The notes below the pieces were generated by a model. The model was not told where the DNA came from. It was given only the letters and a program-made list of their open reading frames with translations, and did not search any database. From NCBI RefSeq assembly GCF_001570725.1, contig NZ_BCNV01000001.1:620001-684000 (forward strand): DNA of 64,000 nt, written 5' to 3'. This DNA comes from Paenibacillus amylolyticus. GTDB taxonomy: Bacteria > Bacillota > Bacilli > Paenibacillales > Paenibacillaceae. Of the stretch, positions 9,238-17,892 are shown piece after piece (position 1 is the stretch's first letter; the number at the start of each line of letters is the position of its first letter). A program made the position numbers and the translations under genes.

Positions 9238-9296
9238 GTTCATTTCATGGTTCGTTCGTTTTGTTCATAGTTCATTTCGCAGAATCGTTCATTTTC
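9238..9296. repeat. Cluster of GTTCAT direct repeats
   Basis: GTTCAT occurs at 9238, 9263, 9270 and 9287. Three of the copies extend to GTTCATTT. They lie 100-160 bases before the first permease gene and are candidate half-sites for the divergent AraC-family regulator, which as a class binds direct repeats. Confidence 0.45.
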
Positions 9297-9394
9297 TGAC
9301 GGGAAGCTTCAGTATCGGTGAGCGGAGCGAGCATCTACAATAAAAAGAGAGCTCCACCAGGCAGCACCGCAAGAAATTCGGGAGGGATCGAGCC

Positions 9395-10300
9395 ATGCTC
9401 AAAGAATTGAACAAGAACAAAATCATGTTTCTGATGCTGTTGCCCACGCTGATCTTTTTTCTGATTAACTCGTATTTTCCGATGGTCGGCATCTATTATG
9501 CGTTTACCCGGTATGATTTTGAAGGAGGATTATTCGGCAGTCCATTTGTCGGTCTGGAGAACTTTAAGTTCCTATGGCAATCGGGAATGCTGCTGAAGCT
9601 CACAACCAACACCGTGGGTTACAATCTCGCCTTCATTATATTAGGAAACGGTCTGGCGATCTTCTGTGCGATCATGCTTAGCGAAATCCGAGGCAGGTTA
9701 TTCAAAAAAATTACGCAATCCGTCATGTTCTTGCCGTATTTCATCTCGTTTGTACTATTAAGTGTAATCGCTTACAACATGTTTAACTACGAGTCGGGTT
9801 TCGTGAACACGGTGCTCAAGCGTTTCGAGGCTGGCCCGGTCGATATTTATAACACACCCTGGATCTGGGTGTTCCTGATCATCATCTTTTATCTTTGGAA
9901 AAATCTTGGATACAGCATGGTCATCTATCTGGCTGCTATAACGGGGATCAGTGACGAGTATTACGAGGCTGCCCGGATCGACGGGGCCAATATTTTTCAG
10001 CGGATCTGGTACATCACGGTGCCGATGCTGAAGCCAACCTTTGTCATCCTGCTGTTGTTCTCACTTGGCAGCATTATGAAGGGACAGTTCGACCTGTTCT
10101 ATCAACTGATCGGCAACAACGGGGTGCTGTACAACGCGACAGATATCATCGATACGTATGTATATCGTTCACTGAAAGTAACGTTTGATATCGGGATGGC
10201 AACTGCTGCCGGTTTGTATCAGTCGTTATTCGGATTCATTTTGATCATGACCGTCAACTATATTATCCGCAAAGTAAATGAGGACTACGCCTTGTTCTAG
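9395..10300 (+). CDS. Sugar ABC transporter permease, LplB/CUT1-like
   Basis: Integral membrane subunit of a carbohydrate uptake ABC transporter. Six predicted membrane helices begin at residue about 9 (KIMFLMLLPTLIFFLI). The cytoplasmic EAA loop that docks the ATPase is clear (YEAARIDGAN near residues 188-197). ATG 9395 follows GGGAGGG. It is first in a three-gene unit permease-permease-binding protein with no ATPase gene. Such CUT1 systems usually share an MsmX-type ATPase encoded elsewhere. The similarity is to LplB/YteP-type proteins. The substrate, probably a plant-derived oligosaccharide, is an inference. Confidence 0.88.
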   Translation: MLKELNKNKIMFLMLLPTLIFFLINSYFPMVGIYYAFTRYDFEGGLFGSPFVGLENFKFLWQSGMLLKLTTNTVGYNLAFIILGNGLAIFCAIMLSEIRGRLFKKITQSVMFLPYFISFVLLSVIAYNMFNYESGFVNTVLKRFEAGPVDIYNTPWIWVFLIIIFYLWKNLGYSMVIYLAAITGISDEYYEAARIDGANIFQRIWYITVPMLKPTFVILLLFSLGSIMKGQFDLFYQLIGNNGVLYNATDIIDTYVYRSLKVTFDIGMATAAGLYQSLFGFILIMTVNYIIRKVNEDYALF

Positions 10301-10330
10301 AACGCCCGCAGGGCAGGAGGGAGAACGATC

Positions 10331-11260
10331 ATGAACACGCCAATGAATACTCACACGCGTGCGAATACGCGTCTTAGAGATTCCGAATTCACCTTCATGT
10401 TTCAACTAATTGCCTACAGTGTCATCATCATTTTATCGATCATGTGTTTGATACCGTTTCTGCTCATTCTATCCGGTTCATTCAGCAGCAACGAGTCCAT
10501 TGTGAGGGATGGTTATCACCTCTTTCCGACGGACTTTTCCCTGGAAGGCTACAAAATGGTGTTCAAATTCCCGACCCAGGTACTCAAGGCTTATGGGGTA
10601 ACGGTCTTTACAACGGTGGTGGGGACTACCCTTGGACTTTTCCTCATCACGATGGCCGGATTTGTGCTCCAACGTAAGGACTTTAAGTATCGAAATACCT
10701 TCTCGTTTTTTATCTACTTCACAACGTTGTTTGGTGGGGGACTCGTGCCTTGGTACATTATGCTGGCGAACTACTTCAATCTTACGGATACGTACACGGT
10801 ACTGATTTTCCCGGGGTTGATGACGCCATTTCTCATTATCCTGATGAAAAACTTTATTCGTTCGGCTGTGCCGGATGAGTTGATTGAGTCCGCCAAAATT
10901 GATGGAGCGAATGACTTCCGCATCTATTTCAGCATAGTGTTGAAACTGGCGATGCCTGGTATCGCAACCGTAGGTCTGTTTCTGGCACTAGGGTACTGGA
11001 ATGACTGGTTTACTTCATCCCTTTTCATTAACAACCCGGATATGTACCAGCTGCAATTTTATCTCTATAACACGATGAACACGATTACTTTCATTGACCA
11101 GATGGCAATTGGCACAGGGATTACGCTCAGTCAGGATGTGCCTACGGAATCAACCAAGATGGCGATGGCTATCGTTGTGACGGGACCAATTCTGTTCCTG
11201 TACCCGTTTGTACAACGTTATTTTGTTAAAGGACTTACCATTGGTGCAGTGAAAGGTTAG
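10331..11260 (+). CDS. Sugar ABC transporter permease, YtcP/LplC-like
   Basis: Second permease of the CUT1 transporter. It has six predicted membrane helices after a polar N terminus of about 20 residues, and an EAA loop (ELIESAKIDGAN) that binds the shared ATPase. The start at ATG 10331 is set by GGAGGGAGAACG. The 309-residue length fits LplC/YtcP homologues. It follows the first permease by 30 bases and precedes the binding lipoprotein gene by about 100, consistent with one transcript. Confidence 0.88.
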   Translation: MNTPMNTHTRANTRLRDSEFTFMFQLIAYSVIIILSIMCLIPFLLILSGSFSSNESIVRDGYHLFPTDFSLEGYKMVFKFPTQVLKAYGVTVFTTVVGTTLGLFLITMAGFVLQRKDFKYRNTFSFFIYFTTLFGGGLVPWYIMLANYFNLTDTYTVLIFPGLMTPFLIILMKNFIRSAVPDELIESAKIDGANDFRIYFSIVLKLAMPGIATVGLFLALGYWNDWFTSSLFINNPDMYQLQFYLYNTMNTITFIDQMAIGTGITLSQDVPTESTKMAMAIVVTGPILFLYPFVQRYFVKGLTIGAVKG

Positions 11261-11366
11261 AACGTGAACACACTGTGGGTATCAGGCTTCTGGCATCATC
11301 TCCGGTCTGAACCATGGCGAGTCTGCGCTAACATATAAAGGTTCACCACAAAAAGGGAGGATGCGT

Positions 11367-12914
11367 ATGCGTAACAAAACAATTCGGCGCCTGTCTCTGG
11401 TACTTGCCCTGATGTTATTCGCCGGGGTGCTTGCCGCATGTAATAACGGTTCGGGGGGATCGACGCAAGGAAGTGAGCAGGGAGGAGCATCCGAGAGCAA
11501 AGGCGAGAAAGTCACACTTCAATTTTACATGCTTGGGGATGCTCCGAAAGATCTGCCTGTCATTGAATCCGAGATCAATAAGCTGGCTGAGGCTGATCTG
11601 AACGTCAATGTGAAATTCAACTACACCTCCTGGACCGACTGGGATCAAAAATATAAACTGCTGCTGTCTTCCGGACAGCCGATCGATCTGATCTTTACAG
11701 CGGATTGGACATTCTACCAGTCCTATGCGAAGAAGGGCGCGTTCCTGCCGCTGGATGAAATGCTGCCAACAGCAGCCCCAGCACTGAAGGCTCATGTACC
11801 TGAAGATATGTGGAATGCTGTCAAAATCAATGACAAAATCTATACGGTTCCATCGACATGGATTGAGTATGTAACCGAGGGAATTGCGTATCGTGATGAC
11901 TTGCGCGAGAAGTACAATCTTCCGAAGCCGGAATCGCTGGAGACACTCGAAGCGTATCTGGAGGGCATCAAAGCCAATGAACCGAATATGATCCCGATTG
12001 CGGATAGCAATGCCAACCATACCCATGGTATTCGTCAATTGACATCCAAGCTGGTTAATACAGCAGGTCAACTCCCATATGGAATGGATATTATGTATGA
12101 CACACCATCGACTGTAACGTCCTATTGGGGATCGGCGCAGCATCTGGAAGACCTGAAAACATACAAACGCTGGATGGACAAAGGCTTCTTCCCGAAAAAC
12201 GTGCTGAATGTAAAGGATACTTCCAACTCGTTGCTGCAAAATGGAAAAGCGGCAGTTGTTCTCTCGGGGGAGAACCCGAACAAATTTAATGCAGATGTCA
12301 TCAAGGTGCAGTCTACACATCCAGATTGGAAACTGGCTTATTTCCCATATCCGAATGCGAAAGGGTTTGCACAACCGGTTCACCCGATTCACAACGGATT
12401 TGCGATTCCGCGTAGCAGTAAAAACCCGGAAAAAGCATTGGCGTTTTATGAGAAGCTCGTGACAGATAAACGCTACAACTGGTTGACTGAATACGGCGTT
12501 GAGGGTAAAAACTTTGAGGTAGATAATGGTTACTATAAAATGGTCGGCGATGCACAAACAAACGGCTTCCCACGTGAAGGCATGAATGGCTGGGCATGGC
12601 GTAATCCGGAATTCATGCTCTATGATAAAACCTTTGATGATGTCCTGACCATGTTTGAAGATCTCGACAAAATCAAAAAGCCGGATATTTTCACAGGATT
12701 TGCTGAAGACTGGACTCCGTACCAAGCCGAGAAGGCTGCATTAGAGCAAGTGGAAAAACAATATTTGTATCCGCTTAATGTGGGATTGGTGGCAGACGTG
12801 GAGGCTGGATTGAACACATTTATGGAGAAGGCTAAGCAAGCAGGGTTGGAAAAAATTCAGGCAGAGTACACCAAGCAGTGGCAGGAGTATCTGAAGTCAG
12901 CGGGCATCCAATAG
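11367..12914 (+). CDS. Extracellular solute-binding lipoprotein (sugar ABC transporter)
   Basis: Lipid-anchored substrate receptor for the preceding permeases. A type II signal peptide ends in the lipobox GVLAAC, giving acylated Cys25. A Gly/Ser-rich spacer and a family 1-type binding domain follow. The C-terminal stretch (EKAKQAGLEKIQAEYTKQ) resembles the DUF3502 segment common in Paenibacillus sugar-binding proteins. GGGAGG is contiguous with an ATG at 11361, leaving no spacing, so the ATG at 11367 (six-base spacing) is taken as the start (515 residues). A strong terminator closes the operon. Confidence 0.88.
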   Translation: MRNKTIRRLSLVLALMLFAGVLAACNNGSGGSTQGSEQGGASESKGEKVTLQFYMLGDAPKDLPVIESEINKLAEADLNVNVKFNYTSWTDWDQKYKLLLSSGQPIDLIFTADWTFYQSYAKKGAFLPLDEMLPTAAPALKAHVPEDMWNAVKINDKIYTVPSTWIEYVTEGIAYRDDLREKYNLPKPESLETLEAYLEGIKANEPNMIPIADSNANHTHGIRQLTSKLVNTAGQLPYGMDIMYDTPSTVTSYWGSAQHLEDLKTYKRWMDKGFFPKNVLNVKDTSNSLLQNGKAAVVLSGENPNKFNADVIKVQSTHPDWKLAYFPYPNAKGFAQPVHPIHNGFAIPRSSKNPEKALAFYEKLVTDKRYNWLTEYGVEGKNFEVDNGYYKMVGDAQTNGFPREGMNGWAWRNPEFMLYDKTFDDVLTMFEDLDKIKKPDIFTGFAEDWTPYQAEKAALEQVEKQYLYPLNVGLVADVEAGLNTFMEKAKQAGLEKIQAEYTKQWQEYLKSAGIQ

Positions 12915-12935
12915 TTTGTACTTTCCTTCATACAG

Positions 12936-12971
12936 AAAAGGTGCCTTCAGATCCGAAGGCACCTTTTCAAT
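12936..12971 (+). terminator. Terminator of the sugar ABC transporter operon
   Basis: AAAAGGTGCCTTC (12936-12948) and GAAGGCACCTTTT (12955-12967) form a perfect 13-bp stem with a six-base loop. Confidence 0.85.
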
Positions 12972-13055
12972 GTGGTTGCAGGCTTGTTTAAAGCCGTTGT
13001 TTAGAGCTGTGATTGGACCAACCCTGCGGGAAGCAGCCTCCCGTTTGGGATAAAA

Positions 13056-14207
13056 TCATAAACGAGCCTCTTCTGCGGATGAAGGACGAATGTCCTCCAG
13101 CAGATCGATGATGCTTTGAGCGCTCTCCATCGGATGAACCTTGGCGATCTCCGCCAGATGGCGTTTGCGTTTACGTACGACATCCGGGTAGTGATGCAAC
13201 AGCTTGTTCATCCATTTGACCACTACGTCCAGCGAAGTTATGGGTTCACCCAAACCTCTTGCGGTAAAATAATGGACGTTTTCTTCTTCCTGACCAGGTA
13301 TGGGGTTGTGAAACAACATTGGAATTCCTTTGGCCAAGCCTTCGCTGCAAGTCATTCCACCAGGTTTGGTGATCAGCAGGTCGGAAACTTCCATCAATTT
13401 GTCGATTTCGTTCGTGTAGCCAATGATATGGATGTTTTCTTTGCGATACATCGGATTCTGTTCCATGCTGATCCGTGCTTTATCATTGCGACCGAGACAA
13501 AAAATGATCTGGATATCTTCATGCCAGCGAGTTAGCAACGGATGGACCAACTTGTCACTTAGCATTCCCCAACCCCCTCCCATTACCAGTACAGTAGGCA
13601 TGTTCTTGAGGTTGAATCTGCTTCGGATCTCATCTCGTCCCGGATGCTCCCAGAAGTTAGGATGTACAGGAATGCCTGTGACTCGAATTTTGTCTATTGG
13701 TACGCCACGCAGCATTAGTTTGGACTTAACCTCATCGGAAGAAACCAGATAAAGGTCTACTTCACGGTTAATCCATGTCCCATGTGCATCATAGTCGGTG
13801 ATGACTGTGCATAGGGGAACCTGTACACCCAGACGCTTCAATCTGGAAATGACAGCACTTGGGATTGGGTGGGTGCAGACGATCGCATTGGGACGTAGCT
13901 GACGCACGACGCTGCGAGTATGTGTATAGAACAGTTTATGCAGCGCCAGCGTTGTCAGCCTGTTCAATGATTTTTTATATTGATGTCTGTATACGTATCC
14001 CACGAGTTTGGGTTGGTTGGTAACCGTTTTTTTGTATGCCGTTATAATAAGAGGTGCCATCTTGGGATTTAAAAAACTTCCAAGTTCGAGCACTTTCGTC
14101 TGCACGTCTGGCGAGAGTTTTCGCAAATTGCTGGACAGTGCATAGGCGGCTTGAGTATGACCCGTACCAAAGCCTTCAGATAATAGTAATACTCTTTTTT
14201 TCTCCAC
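13056..14207 (-). CDS. MurG-like glycosyltransferase, UgtP/MGDG-synthase family
   Basis: GT28-family glycosyltransferase resembling the processive diacylglycerol glucosyltransferase UgtP, which makes glucolipids and the lipoteichoic-acid anchor from UDP-glucose. The N-terminal domain carries the acceptor loop GFGTGHTQAA (about residues 12-21). The C-terminal GT28 domain has the UDP-sugar motif TKPGGMTCSEGLAKGIPML and NPIPGQEEEN. The 383-residue length matches the family. It starts at GTG 14207 with AGGTGA seven bases before it. The PAP2 phosphatase gene lies 50 bases upstream on the same strand, pointing to a membrane-lipid unit. The family has several paralogues in Paenibacillus, so the exact product is not fixed. 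Confidence 0.8.
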   Translation of the reverse strand: MEKKRVLLLSEGFGTGHTQAAYALSSNLRKLSPDVQTKVLELGSFLNPKMAPLIITAYKKTVTNQPKLVGYVYRHQYKKSLNRLTTLALHKLFYTHTRSVVRQLRPNAIVCTHPIPSAVISRLKRLGVQVPLCTVITDYDAHGTWINREVDLYLVSSDEVKSKLMLRGVPIDKIRVTGIPVHPNFWEHPGRDEIRSRFNLKNMPTVLVMGGGWGMLSDKLVHPLLTRWHEDIQIIFCLGRNDKARISMEQNPMYRKENIHIIGYTNEIDKLMEVSDLLITKPGGMTCSEGLAKGIPMLFHNPIPGQEEENVHYFTARGLGEPITSLDVVVKWMNKLLHHYPDVVRKRKRHLAEIAKVHPMESAQSIIDLLEDIRPSSAEEARL

Positions 14208-14257
14208 GCTTGCTTCACCTGTTCCTGCTAGGTTTTTCTGAGTCTAACATATCGGCT

Positions 14258-14785
14258 TTAAGCCCAGAATGCAACTGTTGCAAGTGCGACTAAAGTACCT
14301 ATTGTGGCACCTGCAAGAACATCGGAAGGGTAGTGTAATCCCAGGTATATTCGAGAGAATCCGACAATAAGGGCCACAGGCAACAATATTAGCAATAAGA
14401 TCGGATCAGTGGTCATAAATGGAACCGTGACCGAAAAAATGGCAGTCGTGTGTCCTGAAGGAAACGAGTGGTCCGTCAGGGGATTACGAAACGTGATGGT
14501 ATCCGGCAAGGCCAGATAAGGCCGAATGCGGGGATACAATTTTTTCGCGATGGCTACGGGAATGTGGCTGATCGCAAGAGCGATACAAGCCTGAAGTCCT
14601 GTTGTGCTCCATGGAGCCGGAGCGAGCAGCCAGATTAACAAGGATACTGCAATAGAAGAAGTTGCTCCACCCAGATGGGTGAAATAATACAGCCAAAAAT
14701 TCATAAAACGATTATGAAGTCGGCCGTTGATCCACATAAAAACATTTCGATCATACTCTTGAAACTTTAAGAATAAACGGCTCAT
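14258..14785 (-). CDS. PAP2-family membrane phosphatase
   Basis: Integral membrane lipid-phosphate phosphatase, probably acting on undecaprenyl pyrophosphate or phosphatidylglycerol phosphate at the outer face of the membrane. All three PAP2 signatures are present: KKLYPRIRP, PSGHTT and SRIYLGLHYPSD. There are about five hydrophobic segments. The frame is open to 14848, but AGGAGG lies just before the ATG at 14785, giving a 175-residue protein. It is upstream of, and probably cotranscribed with, the UgtP-like gene. Confidence 0.85.
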   Translation of the reverse strand: MSRLFLKFQEYDRNVFMWINGRLHNRFMNFWLYYFTHLGGATSSIAVSLLIWLLAPAPWSTTGLQACIALAISHIPVAIAKKLYPRIRPYLALPDTITFRNPLTDHSFPSGHTTAIFSVTVPFMTTDPILLLILLPVALIVGFSRIYLGLHYPSDVLAGATIGTLVALATVAFWA

Positions 14786-15007
14786 ATTGGCCTCCTGCCA
14801 GTCAGGCCGCCCGTAATGGCGGCAGTATTTCCGGTGATTTTTCTGCATCCGGTTTCGTCCTGATTAGTATATAACCGTTTTTCGTGAACTTGAGGTTATT
14901 TCAGGTATATGTTTATCATATTTTTAAATGTTGTCCTTTTCAAGAAGAACACATGTAAAGAACGTAAAATTCATGTTAAAGAGTGGATATATACCCATCT
15001 TAACTTT

Positions 15008-15037
15008 TTGACTTGGGTTAGCCAAAAAAGATACAAT
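15008..15037 (+). promoter_or_regulatory. Candidate sigma-A promoter, distal, for the GT2 gene
   Basis: TTGACT at 15008-15013, an 18-base spacer, and TACAAT at 15032-15037. Both hexamers are five of six to consensus. Confidence 0.5.
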
Positions 15038-15294
15038 GATTCAACATGGCTGAAATGAGGTAAAAAAAATGTGAGTTTTGGTTTAAACTTTTTGAGGTCT
15101 GTTTGCGTTATTTGTTATAGAGCCTCTGACGAAGAATAACATGCTGATGAAAAAAGCAGGGACTTTAGAAATAAAAATCAAGTAAACGGCTGAAAATAAG
15201 ATATAACAGGCATGAATGCGAGGTTGTGGTATCACGAAGTGTCTATTCAGCGTTTAAAGATCACATTTCTGCTTCAGAAAGTGGAATTGGGGTT

Positions 15295-15323
15295 TTGACA
15301 AATGACTGAAAAGAATACAGAAT
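15295..15323 (+). promoter_or_regulatory. Candidate sigma-A promoter, proximal, for the GT2 gene
   Basis: A perfect -35 TTGACA (15295-15300), a 17-base spacer, and a weaker -10 CAGAAT (15318-15323). It would give a leader of about 170 bases before the gene at 15498. Confidence 0.45.
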
Positions 15324-15497
15324 CGATAAAGCAGCCAACTGATAGCAACCAAGCTTTGAAACATTGCCTGATATATTCACGTAGTACACAAAAGAACAGG
15401 GTCATATTCTGCAGATCACAAAAAAATAAATTGCAGAATCAGGAAGAGAAATGCTTGAGTAAACTGGGTTTTGAAAAAAAGGGGGTAACAGAGAACG

Positions 15498-16736
15498 ATG
15501 TTGGACGCTATATTCGTCACGATGCAGGTCATTCTGGCACTGCTAGCCGTGTACCAATTCACGTTTTCGCTGTTCGGTCTGATTAAGAAAAAGAAAAAGA
15601 AACATTATCCGGCGACAAAATCATTCGCTGTACTCGTCGCAGCACACAATGAGGAACAGGTCATTGGTGCCTTGATGGAGAACTTGAAACAACTTGATTA
15701 TCCGGAAGATCTGTATGATGTGTTCGTCATCTGTGACAACTGTACGGATGGAACGGCTCAAATTGTCAGAGAACATGGGTTGAATGCCTGTGTACGTACC
15801 AACGCTGATCTGAGAGGTAAAGGGTATGCCATCGAATGGATGCTTAAATACCTGTGGAAATTGCCACGTCAGTATGACGCAGTTGTTATGTTTGACGCGG
15901 ATAACCTGGTTGACCGTAACTTCTTGCTTGAGATGAATGATGACTTGAACAATGGTTCGCGTGTTATCCAAGGATACATTGATACGAAAAATCCAGAGGA
16001 TTCCTGGATCACTGCAGCATACGGTGTATCTTACTGGTACATCAACCGTCTGTGGCAGTTGTCTCGTCATAACTTGAATATGGCGAACTTCCTCGGAGGT
16101 ACCGGAATGTGCTTCGAGACCAACCTGTTGAAGGAAATTGGCTGGGGCGCAACAAGTCTGGTAGAGGATCTGGAGTTTACGATGCGCAGTGTGCAACGTA
16201 ATGTGTATCCTGTTTTCAACTATGATGCCAAAGTATTTGATGAGAAGCCATTAACGTTCAAAGCTTCAGCGCGACAACGTCTCCGCTGGATGCAAGGTCA
16301 CTTTACAGTTGCACGTAGATACTTCTTCCCACTGCTCTGGCAGTCCATTAAGGAAAGAAGTTTGGTGAAATTCGACCTTGCTATCTATGGAGCCAACGTC
16401 TATGTTGTATTGCTTACATTCCTGATGACTGCTGCAATGTGGGTAGACATGGCGATATTCAATGGTCCGCACATTGCGAATATTTATGGTTACTTCCCGT
16501 TATGGGTCGGATTCGTGGCCATTGGTCTGAATATTCTGACGTTCCTGTTGTCCATGGCGCTGGAGAAGGTTACCTTCGCCAAAGTTTATCTATATCTGAT
16601 TTTGTTCCCGATTTACCTGTTGTCATGGTACCCGATTACGTTCTACGCTTTCTTTACGCAGAACAACAAGCAGTGGAGTCACACCCAACACACGCGTGTT
16701 GTGCGCTTGGATGAGGTACAGAGCAAGCAAGGGTAA
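15498..16736 (+). CDS. Processive family 2 glycosyltransferase (BcsA/IcaA-like), membrane-bound
   Basis: Polymerising GT2 enzyme with the full D,D,D,QxxRW set: Asp80/Asp84 (DNCTDGT), DAD at 133-135, ED at 223-224 and QRLRW at 260-264. One N-terminal membrane helix (about 5-30) is followed by a lysine cluster. At least three C-terminal helices (about 300-400) would form the export channel. Cellulose, poly-GlcNAc and hyaluronan synthases share this plan, so the product cannot be stated. No partner export, deacetylase or c-di-GMP PilZ gene is adjacent, and the protein has no PilZ domain at its C terminus. The ribosome site (AGGGGGT) is somewhat distant from ATG 15498. Confidence 0.85.
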   Translation: MLDAIFVTMQVILALLAVYQFTFSLFGLIKKKKKKHYPATKSFAVLVAAHNEEQVIGALMENLKQLDYPEDLYDVFVICDNCTDGTAQIVREHGLNACVRTNADLRGKGYAIEWMLKYLWKLPRQYDAVVMFDADNLVDRNFLLEMNDDLNNGSRVIQGYIDTKNPEDSWITAAYGVSYWYINRLWQLSRHNLNMANFLGGTGMCFETNLLKEIGWGATSLVEDLEFTMRSVQRNVYPVFNYDAKVFDEKPLTFKASARQRLRWMQGHFTVARRYFFPLLWQSIKERSLVKFDLAIYGANVYVVLLTFLMTAAMWVDMAIFNGPHIANIYGYFPLWVGFVAIGLNILTFLLSMALEKVTFAKVYLYLILFPIYLLSWYPITFYAFFTQNNKQWSHTQHTRVVRLDEVQSKQG

Positions 16737-16811
16737 GGGACACGCAAGCATGACTTTGTCGGCATCGGATATAACAAATGTATAATTTCAGAAAATAAAG
16801 TTGTAGAGATG

Positions 16812-16840
16812 TTGACAATGCATTTCGTGGATGTTATAGT
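16812..16840 (+). promoter_or_regulatory. Promoter of the infC-rpmI-rplT operon
   Basis: TTGACA (16812-16817), a 17-base spacer, and TATAGT (16835-16840). This is a near-consensus sigma-A promoter as expected for a translation operon. Transcription should begin near 16847. Confidence 0.8.
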
Positions 16841-16846
16841 ATTCAA

Positions 16847-17025
16847 GTGCTTTAAAACGGCTTTGAAACGAATAGCAATGGAATCACAAGTAGAAGTCCG
16901 ACTTCTCACCTGATCAACATGATGTTGGCTGGTCAACGATCCCAATAATTTATGAAGTGTATACTCATGAAGAATTGTGTTGATTACAGGGATGTCGGTA
17001 GCTTGACCGGCATCCCTTTTATTTT
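16847..17025 (+). ncRNA. L20-type autoregulatory leader with attenuator terminator
   Basis: About 180 bases of leader precede infC. It ends in a strong intrinsic terminator: GGGATGTCGGT (16989-16999) pairs with ACCGGCATCCC (17006-17016), then TTTTATTTTT. In Bacillus the infC-rpmI-rplT operon is repressed by ribosomal protein L20 binding the leader and favouring this terminator. The position, the operon content and a terminator inside the leader all agree with that system. The L20-binding fold itself was not modelled here. Confidence 0.75.
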
Positions 17026-17066
17026 TGTGTAACAGGATATTCAAAATGACCTGGAGGTGGACGGTT

Positions 17067-17576
17067 ATTAGTAAAGATCACATGATTAATGATGAGATTC
17101 GGGCGAAGGAAGTACGCCTTGTCGGAGCTGAAGGAGAACAAATTGGGATTACGCCCATTCGCGAAGCACTGCAAATGGCGATTGACCTGAATTTGGATCT
17201 GGTCAATGTGGCACCACAGGCTAAACCGCCGGTGTGTCGCATCATGGACTATGGCAAATTCCGCTATGAGCAACAAAAGAAAGAAAAAGAAGCCCGTAAG
17301 AACCAGAAAATTGTTGACATTAAAGAAGTATGGTTCCGTTCCAATATTGAGGAGCACGATTATCAAACGAAGCTTCGTAATGTAGTTAAGTTTTTGAACG
17401 AAGGCGACAAAGTGAAATGTTCTGTTCGTTACCGCGGACGTGAAATTGCACATGCCGCGATTGGTCAACGGATTTTGGAGCGCGTAAAGGTAGAAGTTGC
17501 AGAACTTTGTACTATTGAACGTCAACCGAAATTGGAAGGCCGCAGTATGATCATGATTTTGGCTCCTAAAGCCTGA
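17067..17576 (+). CDS. infC: Translation initiation factor IF-3, AUU start
   Basis: IF-3 binds the 30S subunit and enforces start-codon and initiator-tRNA selection. The N domain (DHMINDEIRAKEVRLVG), the lysine-rich linker (about 75-95) and the C domain ending KLEGRSMIMIL are all canonical. No ATG, GTG or TTG lies at the correct distance from the ribosome site. TGGAGGTGG is followed after six bases by ATT at 17067, and starting there gives the conserved N terminus ISKDHMIN (169 residues). AUU starts are known for infC in E. coli and Geobacillus stearothermophilus and allow IF-3 to repress its own translation. Reading from the ATG at 17085 would remove conserved residues. Confidence 0.93.
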   Translation: MSKDHMINDEIRAKEVRLVGAEGEQIGITPIREALQMAIDLNLDLVNVAPQAKPPVCRIMDYGKFRYEQQKKEKEARKNQKIVDIKEVWFRSNIEEHDYQTKLRNVVKFLNEGDKVKCSVRYRGREIAHAAIGQRILERVKVEVAELCTIERQPKLEGRSMIMILAPKA

Positions 17577-17600
17577 TAACATTGGAGGAGGAAACACAAA

Positions 17601-17804
17601 ATGCCTAAAATGAAAACACACAGCAGTTTGAAAGGACGCTTCAAAATTACCGGTTCCGGTAAAGTCCTTCGTTACAAAGCTCACAAAAACCACTTGCTTT
17701 CCCACAAATCCAAACGTGCTAAGCGCGTTCTGAACGGTAACCCAGTTATGGCTGCCGGGGATGTTAGACGTTTGAAACAAGGCTTGGCTAACTTGAAAGG
17801 CTAA
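17601..17804 (+). CDS. rpmI: 50S ribosomal protein L35
   Basis: Small basic ribosomal protein (67 residues) with the family signature KMKTHSSLKGRFKITGSGKV near the N terminus and a lysine/arginine-rich body. It starts at ATG 17601 behind GGAGGAGG, 24 bases after infC. Order and spacing are those of the conserved infC-rpmI-rplT operon. Confidence 0.96.
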   Translation: MPKMKTHSSLKGRFKITGSGKVLRYKAHKNHLLSHKSKRAKRVLNGNPVMAAGDVRRLKQGLANLKG

Positions 17805-17892
17805 TTCTAATTAGTACATTCCGTATGGGGGATCGGCTACGGCCGTACACATACCACGGATACATTTATATTTATTTGGGAGGTTCTTTAAT

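Larger units (their letters stand above)
8997..9394. other. Divergent control region between the AraC-type regulator and the sugar transporter
   Basis: A 398-base region without genes. It contains a cre-like sequence (9112-9125) and four copies of GTTCAT between 9238 and 9292. No convincing sigma-A promoter pair was identified by eye for either direction. Confidence 0.6.
14786..15497. other. Long intergenic region upstream of the GT2 gene
   Basis: A 712-base AT-rich region. Two rightward promoter candidates can be read: TTGACT-18-TACAAT at 15008-15037, and TTGACA-17-CAGAAT at 15295-15323. The first could drive a 22-codon open frame (GTG 15071 to TAA 15139). No known riboswitch or terminator was recognised, so transcripts from the upstream promoter would carry a leader of about 450 bases. 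Confidence 0.5.

Noticed and set aside
11415..12725. 436-codon reverse-strand frame opposite the sugar-binding lipoprotein gene
   Set aside because: It is antisense to a clear lipoprotein gene, has no ribosome site, and its translation shows no domain.
15302..15586. 94-codon open frame overlapping the start of the GT2 gene
   Set aside because: It starts inside a promoter candidate, overlaps the GT2 gene by 89 bases in another frame, and its composition is not protein-like.
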